From positions 1 to 64,000 of the forward strand of contig CAWAWN010000002.1 in NCBI GenBank assembly GCA_963785815.1: DNA of 64,000 nt, in the 5' to 3' direction. The stretch is from UBA4742 sp963785815 (lineage in GTDB: Bacteria > Actinomycetota > Acidimicrobiia > Acidimicrobiales > Acidimicrobilacustridaceae). The notes beneath the pieces were generated by a model. That model did not search any database, had not been told where the DNA came from, and saw only the letters and a program-made list of their open reading frames with translations. A program made the position numbers and the translations under genes. Positions 23,367 to 32,193 of the stretch are shown in pieces. The number at the start of each line of letters is the position of its first letter. The first letter of the stretch is position 1.

Positions 23367-23391
23367 TTCGCCCTGTCCCGAGGACCCGACG

Positions 23392-24552
23392 TCAGGCCTG
23401 GTGCCACTGCAGCACAGTGAACCCTCCCAGCCCGGCCGGGTCGCTCAGGGCCTCGCCCTCGCCCACCCGCGACCGGGCCCGGATCGCGGCCAGGTCGCCT
23501 ATGTGGGCCCGCCGGGTCCACTCCTGGCGACCCTGTTCGACCAGCTCGGCCAGGCCGTGGCGCTCGAGGAACCCCGCCTGGGTCTCCACCCGATCGGCCG
23601 GCCGGACCATGGCGAGCTGGTCGGTCGCCACCTCGCAGGTGATGTCCTGGAGGCCCAGGTCGCGCAGCGGTGCCCCGCCCCGCCGATGCCCGTGGTAGGT
23701 CCGCACCCAGTCGGACATCGGCCGACCAGCCATGGACGCGGTGGTGTCGGCGTAGTCGATGACCACCAGCCAGCCCCGCTCCAGTCGGCCCAGCACGTCG
23801 GCCACCCAGGCGCGGGCCTGGGCCTGGTCGGGGATGCGGGCACCGGGCGCGGCGTCCGGGGCCAGCTGATCGGCGAGGGCCACCACCTCGGCGGGCGCCT
23901 CGGCTCGGGACTCGACCAAGCCCGCCCTCCCACCGACCTCACCGACCTCACCGACCTCGTCCTGCACGTCGACGCGGACCTCGGACCATCCCGAAGGGTC
24001 CCGTTCCAGCAGGCCGAAGGCCAGGTTGTCGAGCAGCTCGTTGGCCAGGATGACCCCGCGCCGGGGACCCGCCGGCAGTTCGGCCACCGACTCGACCCAC
24101 GGTCCGGTCCCCGGTGGCCCGCCGGTGCCCGTCTGCGGGCGCCCGGCCAGCGGCAGGTGATCGCCGTGGCGGCTCCGCAGGACGTCGGCCCGCTCCACCA
24201 GCACGTAGTGCAACGCCGGCCCGCAAGCGGGCTCGGCGGCCAGCACGGCCCGGGCCAAGGACCCCACGCCGGCCCCGGCCTCGACCACGTCGAACCGCTC
24301 GGGCTCGCCCAGCTGCGTCCACCACCCGTCCAGGGCCCGGGCCAGCACCGCTCCGAACAGCGGCCCCACCTCGGGACTGGTCAGGAAGTCACCACCGCCG
24401 CCGGCCCGACCACCGGTGGCGAAGAAGCCGTGATCGGGGTCGTACAGGGCGCGCTCGACCACCTGGTCGTAACCCAACGGTCCCTGCGCCTTGATCTCGT
24501 CGATGAGCGCCTGCTCGAGCGGGGTGGGTGCCCCGGGCTGGCGGCCCGCCAC
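23392..24552 (-). CDS. MidA/NDUFAF7-family SAM-dependent methyltransferase
   Basis: A 386-residue class I methyltransferase of the MidA (DUF185) family. The N-terminus ALYDPDHGFFATG and DFLTSPEVGPLFG, and SAM motif EAGAGVGS (91-98), are family hallmarks; ILANELLDNLAFGL follows. The mitochondrial homologue NDUFAF7 dimethylates an arginine of NDUFS2 (the NuoD homologue) during complex I assembly. Here the GTG start at 24552 directly abuts the nuoN stop codon of the 11-subunit complex I, so it is the last gene of that operon. The matching arginine is present in the NuoD of the same operon. Substrate assignment is inference; the family assignment is firm. Confidence 0.9.
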   Translation of the reverse strand: MAGRQPGAPTPLEQALIDEIKAQGPLGYDQVVERALYDPDHGFFATGGRAGGGGDFLTSPEVGPLFGAVLARALDGWWTQLGEPERFDVVEAGAGVGSLARAVLAAEPACGPALHYVLVERADVLRSRHGDHLPLAGRPQTGTGGPPGTGPWVESVAELPAGPRRGVILANELLDNLAFGLLERDPSGWSEVRVDVQDEVGEVGEVGGRAGLVESRAEAPAEVVALADQLAPDAAPGARIPDQAQARAWVADVLGRLERGWLVVIDYADTTASMAGRPMSDWVRTYHGHRRGGAPLRDLGLQDITCEVATDQLAMVRPADRVETQAGFLERHGLAELVEQGRQEWTRRAHIGDLAAIRARSRVGEGEALSDPAGLGGFTVLQWHQA

Positions 24553-26061
24553 CTACCGTCCGAGCGCGAAGGTCACCGTGTCGGTGAAGTGGGTGACCGC
24601 GGCGGGGAACACCCCCCAGATGAGGGTCACGCCCACCGTCAGCACCAGGGCGACGGTCAGCGACACCGGCACCCGGATGGGGGTCACGTCGCCGTCAGGC
24701 GCAGGCTCGAAGAACATGTAGCGAACCACGCGCAGGTAGTAGAAGAGGGCGATCACCGAATTGACCCCCACCACCACCGCCAGCACGTAGCCAGCGGTGG
24801 TGCCCGGCGCCACCAGCGTGCGGAAGATCAGGAACTTGGCGAACCAGCCGGCCATGGGCGGGATGCCGGCCAGCGACGCCAGGAAGAAGAGCATGGCCAC
24901 CGCCAGGCCGGGCGCGTACTCGAACAGCCCCGAGAAGCTGGTGAGCTCGGCCGAGCGCGTCTTGCGGGCCACGGCGATGACCACGGCGAAGGCACCCAGG
25001 TTCATCACCACGTAGATGGCCAGGTAGGTCACGATGGCGCGCAGGGCGTCGGCGCCCACGGGACCGCTGCTGCCGGCCACGGCCAGGGGGGCCATGATGT
25101 AGCCCGCCTGGGCGATGCCCGAGTAGGCGAGCATGCGCACCACGTTGGTCTGACGCAGGGCGATGAGGTTGCCCACCGTCATGGAGGCCGCGGCCAGGGC
25201 CCACATGAGCGGCTCGTAGATGTTGTGGCGACCGAAGAAGCCCACGAAGATCAGCTGCATCAGGGCCACGAAGCCCGCCGTCTTGGAGGCGGTGGCCAGG
25301 AAGGCGGCCACGGGGGTCGGTGCGCCCTCGTAGGTGTCGGGTGCCCACGTGTGGAAGGGCACGGCCGACACCTTGAAGGCGAACCCGATGATCATGAACA
25401 CGATGGCCAGGGTGACGATCGGCTTGGAGCTGCCCAGGTGGTTCACCTGCTTGCCGATCTCGACCAGCACCGTCGAGCCGGTGAAGCCGTAGATCAGCGA
25501 CATGCCGTAGAGCATGATGCCCGACGCGAAGACACCCATCAGGTAGTACTTGAGGCCGGCCTCGTTGCTGCGCAGGTCCCGCTTGCGGAAGGCGGCCAAC
25601 ATGTAGGCCGGCACCGACAACAGCTCGAGGGCCACGAAGATGGTCACCAGGTCGCGGGCCGACGCCATGACCATCATGCCCAGCACCGAGCTGAGCAGGA
25701 GGATGTAGTACTCCCCCTCCCAGTAGTCGCCCTCGGCGATGTAGTTGGTGGACAGCAGCACCACGATGTAGCCGGCGACCACGAAGATCCCGTCGAGCAC
25801 CAGGGCGAAGTGGTCCACCACGAAGGCGCCGCCGAACATCGACCGGTCGGTGCCGTGCACGGCCAGCGTGATCAGTGGGATGGCGGTGGCCAGCAACCCG
25901 ATGCCGGCCAACGACGACAGGGCGCCCTTGGCGTCACGCCCGGCGAAGAGGTCCACCACGATCATCACCACGATCACCGCGGTCAACACGATGAAGGGCG
26001 CGAGCGCGTGGTAGTCGATCGTCGGGGCCTGCCAGGTGGACGCGGTCAGCAGCACGGGCAT
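24553..26061 (-). CDS. nuoN: NADH-quinone oxidoreductase subunit N, 11-subunit complex
   Basis: Antiporter-like proton-pumping subunit of the complex I membrane arm, 502 residues with about 14 membrane helices. ALELLSVPAYMLAAF and PFHTWAPDTYEGAPTPVAAF mark the family, including the broken-helix region. Start ATG at 26061 is seven bases after nuoM. Its stop TAG touches the methyltransferase start. A second, divergent nuoN lies at 35012-36628. Confidence 0.97.
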   Translation of the reverse strand: MPVLLTASTWQAPTIDYHALAPFIVLTAVIVVMIVVDLFAGRDAKGALSSLAGIGLLATAIPLITLAVHGTDRSMFGGAFVVDHFALVLDGIFVVAGYIVVLLSTNYIAEGDYWEGEYYILLLSSVLGMMVMASARDLVTIFVALELLSVPAYMLAAFRKRDLRSNEAGLKYYLMGVFASGIMLYGMSLIYGFTGSTVLVEIGKQVNHLGSSKPIVTLAIVFMIIGFAFKVSAVPFHTWAPDTYEGAPTPVAAFLATASKTAGFVALMQLIFVGFFGRHNIYEPLMWALAAASMTVGNLIALRQTNVVRMLAYSGIAQAGYIMAPLAVAGSSGPVGADALRAIVTYLAIYVVMNLGAFAVVIAVARKTRSAELTSFSGLFEYAPGLAVAMLFFLASLAGIPPMAGWFAKFLIFRTLVAPGTTAGYVLAVVVGVNSVIALFYYLRVVRYMFFEPAPDGDVTPIRVPVSLTVALVLTVGVTLIWGVFPAAVTHFTDTVTFALGR

Positions 26062-26068
26062 GGATGGA

Positions 26069-27658
26069 TCAGTTCCCCGCGGCCACGCGGACGTTGCTGG
26101 CCACCACCTGGCTGGTGACGGCCGGGTCGGTGACCTTGAAGATGAGGTTGGGGAAGAAGCCGAGCAGCACGATCCCGGCCAGCATGGGGAGCCAGGCGAT
26201 CCACTCGGGCACGGTCACGTCGTGCAGGTGCGGGTCGTGGGCGAACTCGTCGCTGGGCACGCCGAAGGCGGCCCGCTGGTAGAGCCACAGCAGGTAGCCG
26301 GCGGCCAGCACCGTGCCCAGGGCGGCCACCACCATGAACACCCGGAACAGGGCCAGGTTGGGCACGTTGGGCTGGTACGCCGAGAGGATGGCGGGGAACT
26401 CACCCCAGAACCCAGCCAGGCCGGGCAGGCCGAGCGAAGCCATGGTGGCGAAGCCCAGGATCCAGCCCATGTGCGGCATCGACTGCAACATGCCGCCCAG
26501 CCGCTTGATCTCGAGGGTGTGGTAGCGGTCCTTGGTGGACCCGGCCACGAAGAACAGGATGCCGGTGATCAGGCCGTGGGCCACCATGCCGAAGATGGCG
26601 GCGTTGATGCCGAAGGTCGTCATGGTGGAGATGGCCAGCATCACGAAGCCCATGTGCGACACCGACGAGAAGGCGATCAGCCGCTTCATGTCGGTCTGGG
26701 CCAGGCAGCACAGGGCGCCGTAGATGATGCCGATGACGCCCAGCAGGCCGATCCACGGCGCCCAGGTCTGCGCCGCGTTGGGCAGGATGGGCAGGGCGAT
26801 GCGGATGAAGCCGTAGGTGCCCAGCTTCAGCAGCACCGCGGCCAGGATGACCGAGCCCACGGTGGGGGCCTGGGTGTGGGCATCGGGCAGCCAGGTGTGG
26901 AACGGGAAGATCGGCACCTTGATGCCGAAGCCCATGAACATGCCGCCGAAGATGACCAGGGCGGCGGTGGACGAGATGCCCCGGGCGGCGAGCGGCAGCA
27001 GGGTCATGTCGAAGGTGTGCATGGGCGGGCCGCCGTGCACGCTGATCGGGCTGGACAGGAAGTACAGGGCCAGGAAGCTGACGATCATCAGCGCCGAGCC
27101 GAAAAGTGTGAAGAGGAAGAACTTGATGGAGGCGTACTGGCGCTGCTCGCCGCCCCACACGCCGATCATGAAGTACATCGGCAGCAGCACGACCTCGAAG
27201 AACACGAAGAACAGGATGAGGTCCTGGGCCAGGAAGGTGCCGATCATCCCGGTCTCGAGCACCAGGATCAGGATGAGGAAGGCCTTCGGGTTGTGCGGCT
27301 CGGGGAAGTGCTTCCACGAGTAGACGATGCACAGGGGCACGACCAGCATGGTCAGGGCCACCATGGGCAGCGAGATGCCGTCGAGGCCCATGTGGTAGTG
27401 GCTGTTGATGATCGTGATCCAGTCCTTGTTGATCACGAACTGCAGCTCAGCCGAGCCTCGAGGGTGGGAGGCCGAGCGGGTGTAGTCGAAGTGGGTGAAG
27501 AGCAGGATCCCGACCACGCCCACCGCCAGGCTGGTGACCAGGGCCACGACCTTGTGGAGCTCCTCCTCGGCGCGTGGGATGAGCAGCATGACGGCCACAC
27601 CCACCAGCGGGATGAACGTGGCGAGCGTCAGCCCCCAATGGTTGAGAAACGAAGTCAT
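26069..27658 (-). CDS. nuoM: NADH-quinone oxidoreductase subunit M, 11-subunit complex
   Basis: Antiporter-like subunit of 529 residues with about 14 membrane helices. FFEVVLLPMYFMIGVWGG holds the conserved helix-5 glutamate, and FPFHTWLPDAHTQAPTVGS is the family signature in helix 7-8. There is a 50-residue loop near the N-terminus with RSASHPRGSAELQ. It sits between nuoL and nuoN with small gaps. The ATG at 27658 is well placed. A second copy lies at 36625-38310 and is clearly different in sequence. Confidence 0.97.
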   Translation of the reverse strand: MTSFLNHWGLTLATFIPLVGVAVMLLIPRAEEELHKVVALVTSLAVGVVGILLFTHFDYTRSASHPRGSAELQFVINKDWITIINSHYHMGLDGISLPMVALTMLVVPLCIVYSWKHFPEPHNPKAFLILILVLETGMIGTFLAQDLILFFVFFEVVLLPMYFMIGVWGGEQRQYASIKFFLFTLFGSALMIVSFLALYFLSSPISVHGGPPMHTFDMTLLPLAARGISSTAALVIFGGMFMGFGIKVPIFPFHTWLPDAHTQAPTVGSVILAAVLLKLGTYGFIRIALPILPNAAQTWAPWIGLLGVIGIIYGALCCLAQTDMKRLIAFSSVSHMGFVMLAISTMTTFGINAAIFGMVAHGLITGILFFVAGSTKDRYHTLEIKRLGGMLQSMPHMGWILGFATMASLGLPGLAGFWGEFPAILSAYQPNVPNLALFRVFMVVAALGTVLAAGYLLWLYQRAAFGVPSDEFAHDPHLHDVTVPEWIAWLPMLAGIVLLGFFPNLIFKVTDPAVTSQVVASNVRVAAGN

Positions 27659-27676
27659 CGTGGGTGTCCCAAGCTC

Positions 27677-29821
27677 CTAGGTGGCGAAGACGAAGATGAC
27701 GGCGAGGATGGCGGCGCCGGCGAACAACAGCGCGGCGTACTGCTGGACCTTGCCCGTCTGGATGTGGCTGAGCGCCTGCCCCGACACCTCGGCCCCGCCG
27801 CCGGAGGCGACGATCACGCCGTCGAGCGCCTTCTGGTCGAAGTCGGCGTAGACGACGCGGCCGGTGGCCACCGCGCCCTTCCCGGCGCTGTTGGGCACCG
27901 AGTCGATGATGCGCTGGTTGAACCAGTTGGCCCCCGCCGCGATGCTGCCCTTGACGGTGCCGGCGATCCAGTTGCTGTAGAGCACGTCCAGGCCGTACTT
28001 GTTCTGGAGCACCCGGTGGCACCAGGCGAAGAAGGCGTTGCGCTCGGTGAGGCCCATGAAGGGGCTGCGCTGCCAGGCGTAGTACTGCCAGGCGAGGAAG
28101 ATGCCCAGCGCGGCCAAGCCGACCGACAGCACCGCGGTGATGGGGTTGAACTTGATGGTCTCCAGCGGCGGGAACAGGAAGGTGGGCTGCACGTAGGTCT
28201 CGAACTTGGTGAAGCCCGGCACGTTCAGCCAGCCGACGGCGATGGAGAAGACCGACAGGATGAGCAGGGGGATGGTGATCACGGCCGGCGATTCGTGGGG
28301 GGTGCCATGCCCGCGATACTCACCGAAGAAGGTCATCCACCAGGCACGGATCATGTACGCGGCGGTCATGAAGGCGGTGATCAGGCCGAACACCAACATC
28401 AGCCAGTAGGCGCCGCCGTGCTGACCTTGGGCCGCGCCGGCCAGGACCTCGTCCTTGGACCAGAAGCCGGCGAAGGGGGGCAGCGCGATGAGGGCGGCCA
28501 TCGACAGGGTGAAGGCCCAGAACGTGCGCGGCATGTACTTGCGCAGTCCGCCCATCTCCCGCATGTCGAACGTGTGGTGGGCGGCCAGGCTGACCGACCC
28601 GGCACACAGGAACAGGCAGCCCTTGAAGAAGGCGTGGGTGAACAGGTGGAACACGCCGCCGGTCCACGCGCCCACGCCCAGGCCCATCACCATGTAGCCC
28701 AGCTGGGAGATGGTGGAGTAGGCCAGCACCCGCTTGATGTCGGTCTGCACGAAGGCCAGCGACGCCCCGAACACGGTGGTGAAGGCGCCGATGAAGGCCA
28801 CGTAGTTGAGGTTGCCCGTGCCGATGTGGAGCCCGTTGAAGAACACCGGGTAGAGGCGGGCGATGAGGTAGACGCCGGCCACCACCATGGTGGCGGCGTG
28901 GATGAGCGCCGAGACCGGGGTGGGTCCGGCCATGGCATCCGGCAGCCAGGTGTGCAGCGGGAACTGGCCCGACTTGGAGGTGACACCCCCGAACAGGCAC
29001 AGGGCGCCGATCAGCAGCAACGTGCCCGACACACCACCTGACAACGCCGCCTGGTTGATGTGCAGGACGTCGAAGCTCGAGGCTCCGGCCGCGAAGAAGG
29101 TCAGGACCACACCGATGAGCAGGCCCACATCGCCCACGCGGTTGGTCAGGAAGGCCTTCAGCGCGGCGTCGGTGTTGCGCTGCTCCTCCCACCAGTGCCC
29201 GATGAGCGTGAACGAGCACACGCCCACCAGCTCCCACCCGGTCAGCATCTGGAGGGTGTTCGAGGAGATGACGTAGAAGAGCATCGCCGCGCTGAACAGG
29301 CTCAGGAAGGCGTAGTAGTGGGTGAAGCGACGGTCGCCGTGGAGGTACTCCGTCGAGTAGATGTGCACCAGCAGCGAGATCAGGGTGACGGTGAACAGCA
29401 TCATCACCGAGAGGCCGTCGGCCAGGGTCCCCAGCTCGAAGTGGACGCCGGCCACCTGGAACCAGGTGACGCGCTCGATCACCGGGCCCACCGGCTTCTC
29501 GTCCGCGGAACGTGACTCGCTGGCGGTGGGCCGACCCGGTTGGGTCACCCCCGAGACGGCCGGGCGCAGCGGTCGACCGTCCGCCTGCGTGTTGGCCGCG
29601 GTGAGAGCCGAGGACTGGACCCTGGGGGGATCGTTGACCCGCTGGATCCACTGGACGCCGGCCCAGCTGGACAGCACGAAGCAGACGCCGATGCAGGCGA
29701 TGCCGATGCCGGCGCAGGCCTTCTCGGGCAGCCGCTTGCCGATCAGCAGGATGACCACGAACGACGTGGTCATCAGAGCCGGGATCATCCAGACGTGGCT
29801 GAGCATGAACGGGTCGGTCAC
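27677..29821 (-). CDS. nuoL: NADH-quinone oxidoreductase subunit L, 11-subunit complex
   Basis: Largest antiporter-like subunit, 714 residues. Core motifs HIYSTEYLHGDRRFTHYYAF, TGWELVGVCSFTLIGHWW and FPLHTWLPDAMAGPTPVSAL are intact, and the C-terminal lateral helix region follows. Unlike the second copy, it has an extra polar loop of about 60 residues near the N-terminus (about 60-120, with NDPPRVQSSALTAANTQADG) facing outward between the first helices. The start is GTG at 29821, eight bases after nuoK. Confidence 0.97.
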   Translation of the reverse strand: MTDPFMLSHVWMIPALMTTSFVVILLIGKRLPEKACAGIGIACIGVCFVLSSWAGVQWIQRVNDPPRVQSSALTAANTQADGRPLRPAVSGVTQPGRPTASESRSADEKPVGPVIERVTWFQVAGVHFELGTLADGLSVMMLFTVTLISLLVHIYSTEYLHGDRRFTHYYAFLSLFSAAMLFYVISSNTLQMLTGWELVGVCSFTLIGHWWEEQRNTDAALKAFLTNRVGDVGLLIGVVLTFFAAGASSFDVLHINQAALSGGVSGTLLLIGALCLFGGVTSKSGQFPLHTWLPDAMAGPTPVSALIHAATMVVAGVYLIARLYPVFFNGLHIGTGNLNYVAFIGAFTTVFGASLAFVQTDIKRVLAYSTISQLGYMVMGLGVGAWTGGVFHLFTHAFFKGCLFLCAGSVSLAAHHTFDMREMGGLRKYMPRTFWAFTLSMAALIALPPFAGFWSKDEVLAGAAQGQHGGAYWLMLVFGLITAFMTAAYMIRAWWMTFFGEYRGHGTPHESPAVITIPLLILSVFSIAVGWLNVPGFTKFETYVQPTFLFPPLETIKFNPITAVLSVGLAALGIFLAWQYYAWQRSPFMGLTERNAFFAWCHRVLQNKYGLDVLYSNWIAGTVKGSIAAGANWFNQRIIDSVPNSAGKGAVATGRVVYADFDQKALDGVIVASGGGAEVSGQALSHIQTGKVQQYAALLFAGAAILAVIFVFAT

Positions 29822-29829
29822 GGAGCGGA

Positions 29830-30129
29830 TCAGCCCTTCATGAGGTCGACGTCGTCGACATCGATGCTCTGGCGGTTGCGGTAGATCATCAGGACGAGGG
29901 CCAGGCCGACGCCCACCTCGGCGGCGGCCACGGCGATGACGAACAGGGCGAACACCTGGCCCGACGGGTCGTGCAGGTAGGCCCCGAAGGCCACCAGGTT
30001 GATGTTCACGGCGTTGAGGATCAGCTCGACCGACATGAGCACCATGACGCCGTTGCGCCGGGCCAGCACGCCGTACACCCCGGTGCAGAACAGCACCGCG
30101 CCGAGCAGGAGGAACTGGTTGAGCAGCAT
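29830..30129 (-). CDS. nuoK: NADH-quinone oxidoreductase subunit K, 11-subunit complex
   Basis: Small three-helix subunit, 99 residues. MSVELILNAVNINLVAF and AEVGVGLALV carry the two conserved membrane glutamates of the proton path. The ATG at 30129 overlaps the nuoJ stop (TGATG), so the genes are translationally coupled. Confidence 0.96.
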   Translation of the reverse strand: MLLNQFLLLGAVLFCTGVYGVLARRNGVMVLMSVELILNAVNINLVAFGAYLHDPSGQVFALFVIAVAAAEVGVGLALVLMIYRNRQSIDVDDVDLMKG

Positions 30130-30635
30130 CAGTCCCGCCTGGCCAGCACGATGGCGCCGATGAGCGCGGCGAGCAGGAGGACCGAGACCACCTCGAACGG
30201 GATCAGGTAGGTGCTGAAGATCGTGTTCGAGACCTGCTGGGTGGTCTGCACCGACAGGTCCTGGAATTGCTTGTGGCCGAAGGCCTTCCACAGCGTGTAG
30301 CCCATGACGCCGAGCAGGATCACCGAGATGGCCGCGCCCACCAGGCGCTGCTCGTTGTCGGTGTCGTGCATCGCTCCCATGGGCGCCCGGGTCAACATGA
30401 TGCCGAACAGGAACAGCACCACGATGGCGCCGATGTAGACCAGCACCTGGGTGATGGCCACGAACTCGGCGGCCAGCAGGATGTACTGGGCGGCCACCCC
30501 GGCCAGCACCAGGACCAGGTACAGGGCGGCGTGCACGATGTTGTGGGTGGTGACCACGCGGATGGCGCCCACCACCATGACGAGGGCGATGATGCCGAAG
30601 GCGATGTTCTCGGCCACCCAGAGCTGAGCCAGCAT
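30129..30635 (-). CDS. nuoJ: NADH-quinone oxidoreductase subunit J, 11-subunit complex
   Basis: Five-helix membrane subunit, 168 residues. HAALYLVLVLAGVAAQYILL and VYIGAIVVLFLFGIML (the helix-3 region with its pi-bulge) are typical. It overlaps nuoI upstream and nuoK downstream by single-base TGATG junctions. It is shorter than the second copy (204 residues), which has a polar tail. Confidence 0.96.
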   Translation of the reverse strand: MLAQLWVAENIAFGIIALVMVVGAIRVVTTHNIVHAALYLVLVLAGVAAQYILLAAEFVAITQVLVYIGAIVVLFLFGIMLTRAPMGAMHDTDNEQRLVGAAISVILLGVMGYTLWKAFGHKQFQDLSVQTTQQVSNTIFSTYLIPFEVVSVLLLAALIGAIVLARRD

Positions 30636-31156
30636 CAGGTCGGCACCTTCTTGACCTTCTGCTCCGATCCGGCCTCATAGGGCTCGAAGTCGGGCACCGT
30701 CTCCATCCACTCCCCCAGGCGTGACTTGTCGTGCAGCAGCTCGGCGATCCGGGGCTCGGAGTACTCGAACTCCGGGCTCCAGAACAGCGCTTCGAAGGGG
30801 CAGACCTCGACGCAGATGCCGCAGTACATGCACAGCGAGAAGTCGATGTCGAAGCGGTCGAGGGCGTTCTTCTGGCGGGGCTTGCCCCCCTCGCGCCGAG
30901 GCGGTGCCAGGTACTTGTGGGCCTCGATGTAGATGCACCAGTCGGGGCACTCGCGCGAGCACAGCATGCAGGCGGTGCAGTTCTCCTCGTGCAGGGCGAT
31001 CACGCCCCGGGCGCGAGGGACCGGCGCCTCCTTCACGTGGGGGTAGTCGACCGTGGCGGGACCGCCGCCCATGCTCTCGGGCTTGAGCGTCTTGACCATC
31101 TCACCGAAGGTCACGCCCAGCCCCTTGATCAGGCCCTTGCCGGGGATGTCGGGCAT
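30635..31156 (-). CDS. nuoI: NADH-quinone oxidoreductase subunit I (2[4Fe-4S]), 11-subunit complex
   Basis: Peripheral-arm subunit carrying clusters N6a and N6b, 173 residues. The two cluster motifs are CTACMLCSRECP and CMYCGICVEVCP, both complete. With no nuoEFG in this gene set, NuoI may be an entry point for electrons from ferredoxin or another donor, as proposed for 11-subunit complexes elsewhere. The ATG at 31156 overlaps the nuoH stop. Confidence 0.96.
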   Translation of the reverse strand: MPDIPGKGLIKGLGVTFGEMVKTLKPESMGGGPATVDYPHVKEAPVPRARGVIALHEENCTACMLCSRECPDWCIYIEAHKYLAPPRREGGKPRQKNALDRFDIDFSLCMYCGICVEVCPFEALFWSPEFEYSEPRIAELLHDKSRLGEWMETVPDFEPYEAGSEQKVKKVPT

Positions 31157-32193
31157 CAGAACGCCACCTTCAGGATCGCGGTGACCAGGATGTTGAGCAG
31201 GGAGATCGGGATGAGCCACTTCCAGGCGAAGGCCTGGAGCTGATCCTCGCGGAAGCGAGGGTAGGTGAAGCGAACCCAGAAGATGATGAACGAGACGACC
31301 ATGATCTTGACGAACAGGACCACCGGCCCGAGCACCCAGTAGGCATTGCTCGATGGGTTCACGCCGGGGAACCACCAGCCGCCCAGGAACAGGGTGGCGG
31401 CGATGCCGGCGAAGGCGAAGGCGGTGGCGAACTCGGCCAGGAAGAAGGTCAGGAAGCGGAACCCCGAGTACTCGACCTGGTACCCGCCCACCAGCTCGGA
31501 CTCGGCCACGGGCATGTCGAAGGGGGGCTGGGTGAGCTCGGCCTGCACCGCGGCCAGGAAGATGAAGAAGCCCACGAACTGGGTGAGGATGAAGGGGTTG
31601 CCCAGACCGGAGAAGCCGAAGATCGAGCCGTTGGCCTGGGCCTCGACGATGCCGTTGAGGCTGAGGGTGCCGGCCTGGATGACCACCCCGACCACGGCCA
31701 GCACCATGGGCAGCTCGTAGGCGATGAGCTGGCCGCCGCCGCGCAGCGCCCCCATGAGCGAGTACTTGTTGGCCGAGCCCCAACCGGCCATGAGCACCCC
31801 GATGACCGACAGCGAGGACACGGCCAGGGCGAAGAAGATGCCCACGTCCAGGTTGGCGATGACCAGGTGCTCGCTGGCCGGGAGCACGGCGTAGAGCAGC
31901 AGCGTCGACATGAGCACGACCAGCGGGGCCGTCTTGAAGACGAACCGGTCGGCCTTGTCGGGGATGAGGTCTTCCTTCTGGACGAACTTCGCTCCGTCGG
32001 CCAGCAGCTGGAGCAGGCCGCGGGGACCGGCCTCCTGGGGGCCCTTGCGGCTCTGCATCCACGACATGACCTTGAACAGGAAGACGATGCCCAGGATGAG
32101 GGCCGTGGTGGGCACGACGATGGCCGCCACCACCAGCTTGATGAGGGTCGACTGCCAGTAGGCGGGCCGCAACGAGGTGAAGACGTGGATCAT
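31156..32193 (-). CDS. nuoH: NADH-quinone oxidoreductase subunit H, 11-subunit complex
   Basis: Quinone-site membrane subunit, 345 residues with eight helices. MQSRKGPQEAGPRGLLQLLADGAK-type sequence near residue 50, LAGWGSANKYSLMGALRGG and PFDMPVAESELVGGYQVEYS, which line the quinone chamber, are intact. It overlaps nuoD by four bases. The second copy at 42004-43215 is longer (403 residues). Confidence 0.97.
   Translation of the reverse strand: MIHVFTSLRPAYWQSTLIKLVVAAIVVPTTALILGIVFLFKVMSWMQSRKGPQEAGPRGLLQLLADGAKFVQKEDLIPDKADRFVFKTAPLVVLMSTLLLYAVLPASEHLVIANLDVGIFFALAVSSLSVIGVLMAGWGSANKYSLMGALRGGGQLIAYELPMVLAVVGVVIQAGTLSLNGIVEAQANGSIFGFSGLGNPFILTQFVGFFIFLAAVQAELTQPPFDMPVAESELVGGYQVEYSGFRFLTFFLAEFATAFAFAGIAATLFLGGWWFPGVNPSSNAYWVLGPVVLFVKIMVVSFIIFWVRFTYPRFREDQLQAFAWKWLIPISLLNILVTAILKVAF

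Noticed and set aside
23401..29041. Very long plus-strand open frames opposite the methyltransferase and nuo genes
   Set aside because: They are rich in His, Gly, Gln and Asp, as expected from the complement of hydrophobic membrane proteins, and have no recognisable domains.
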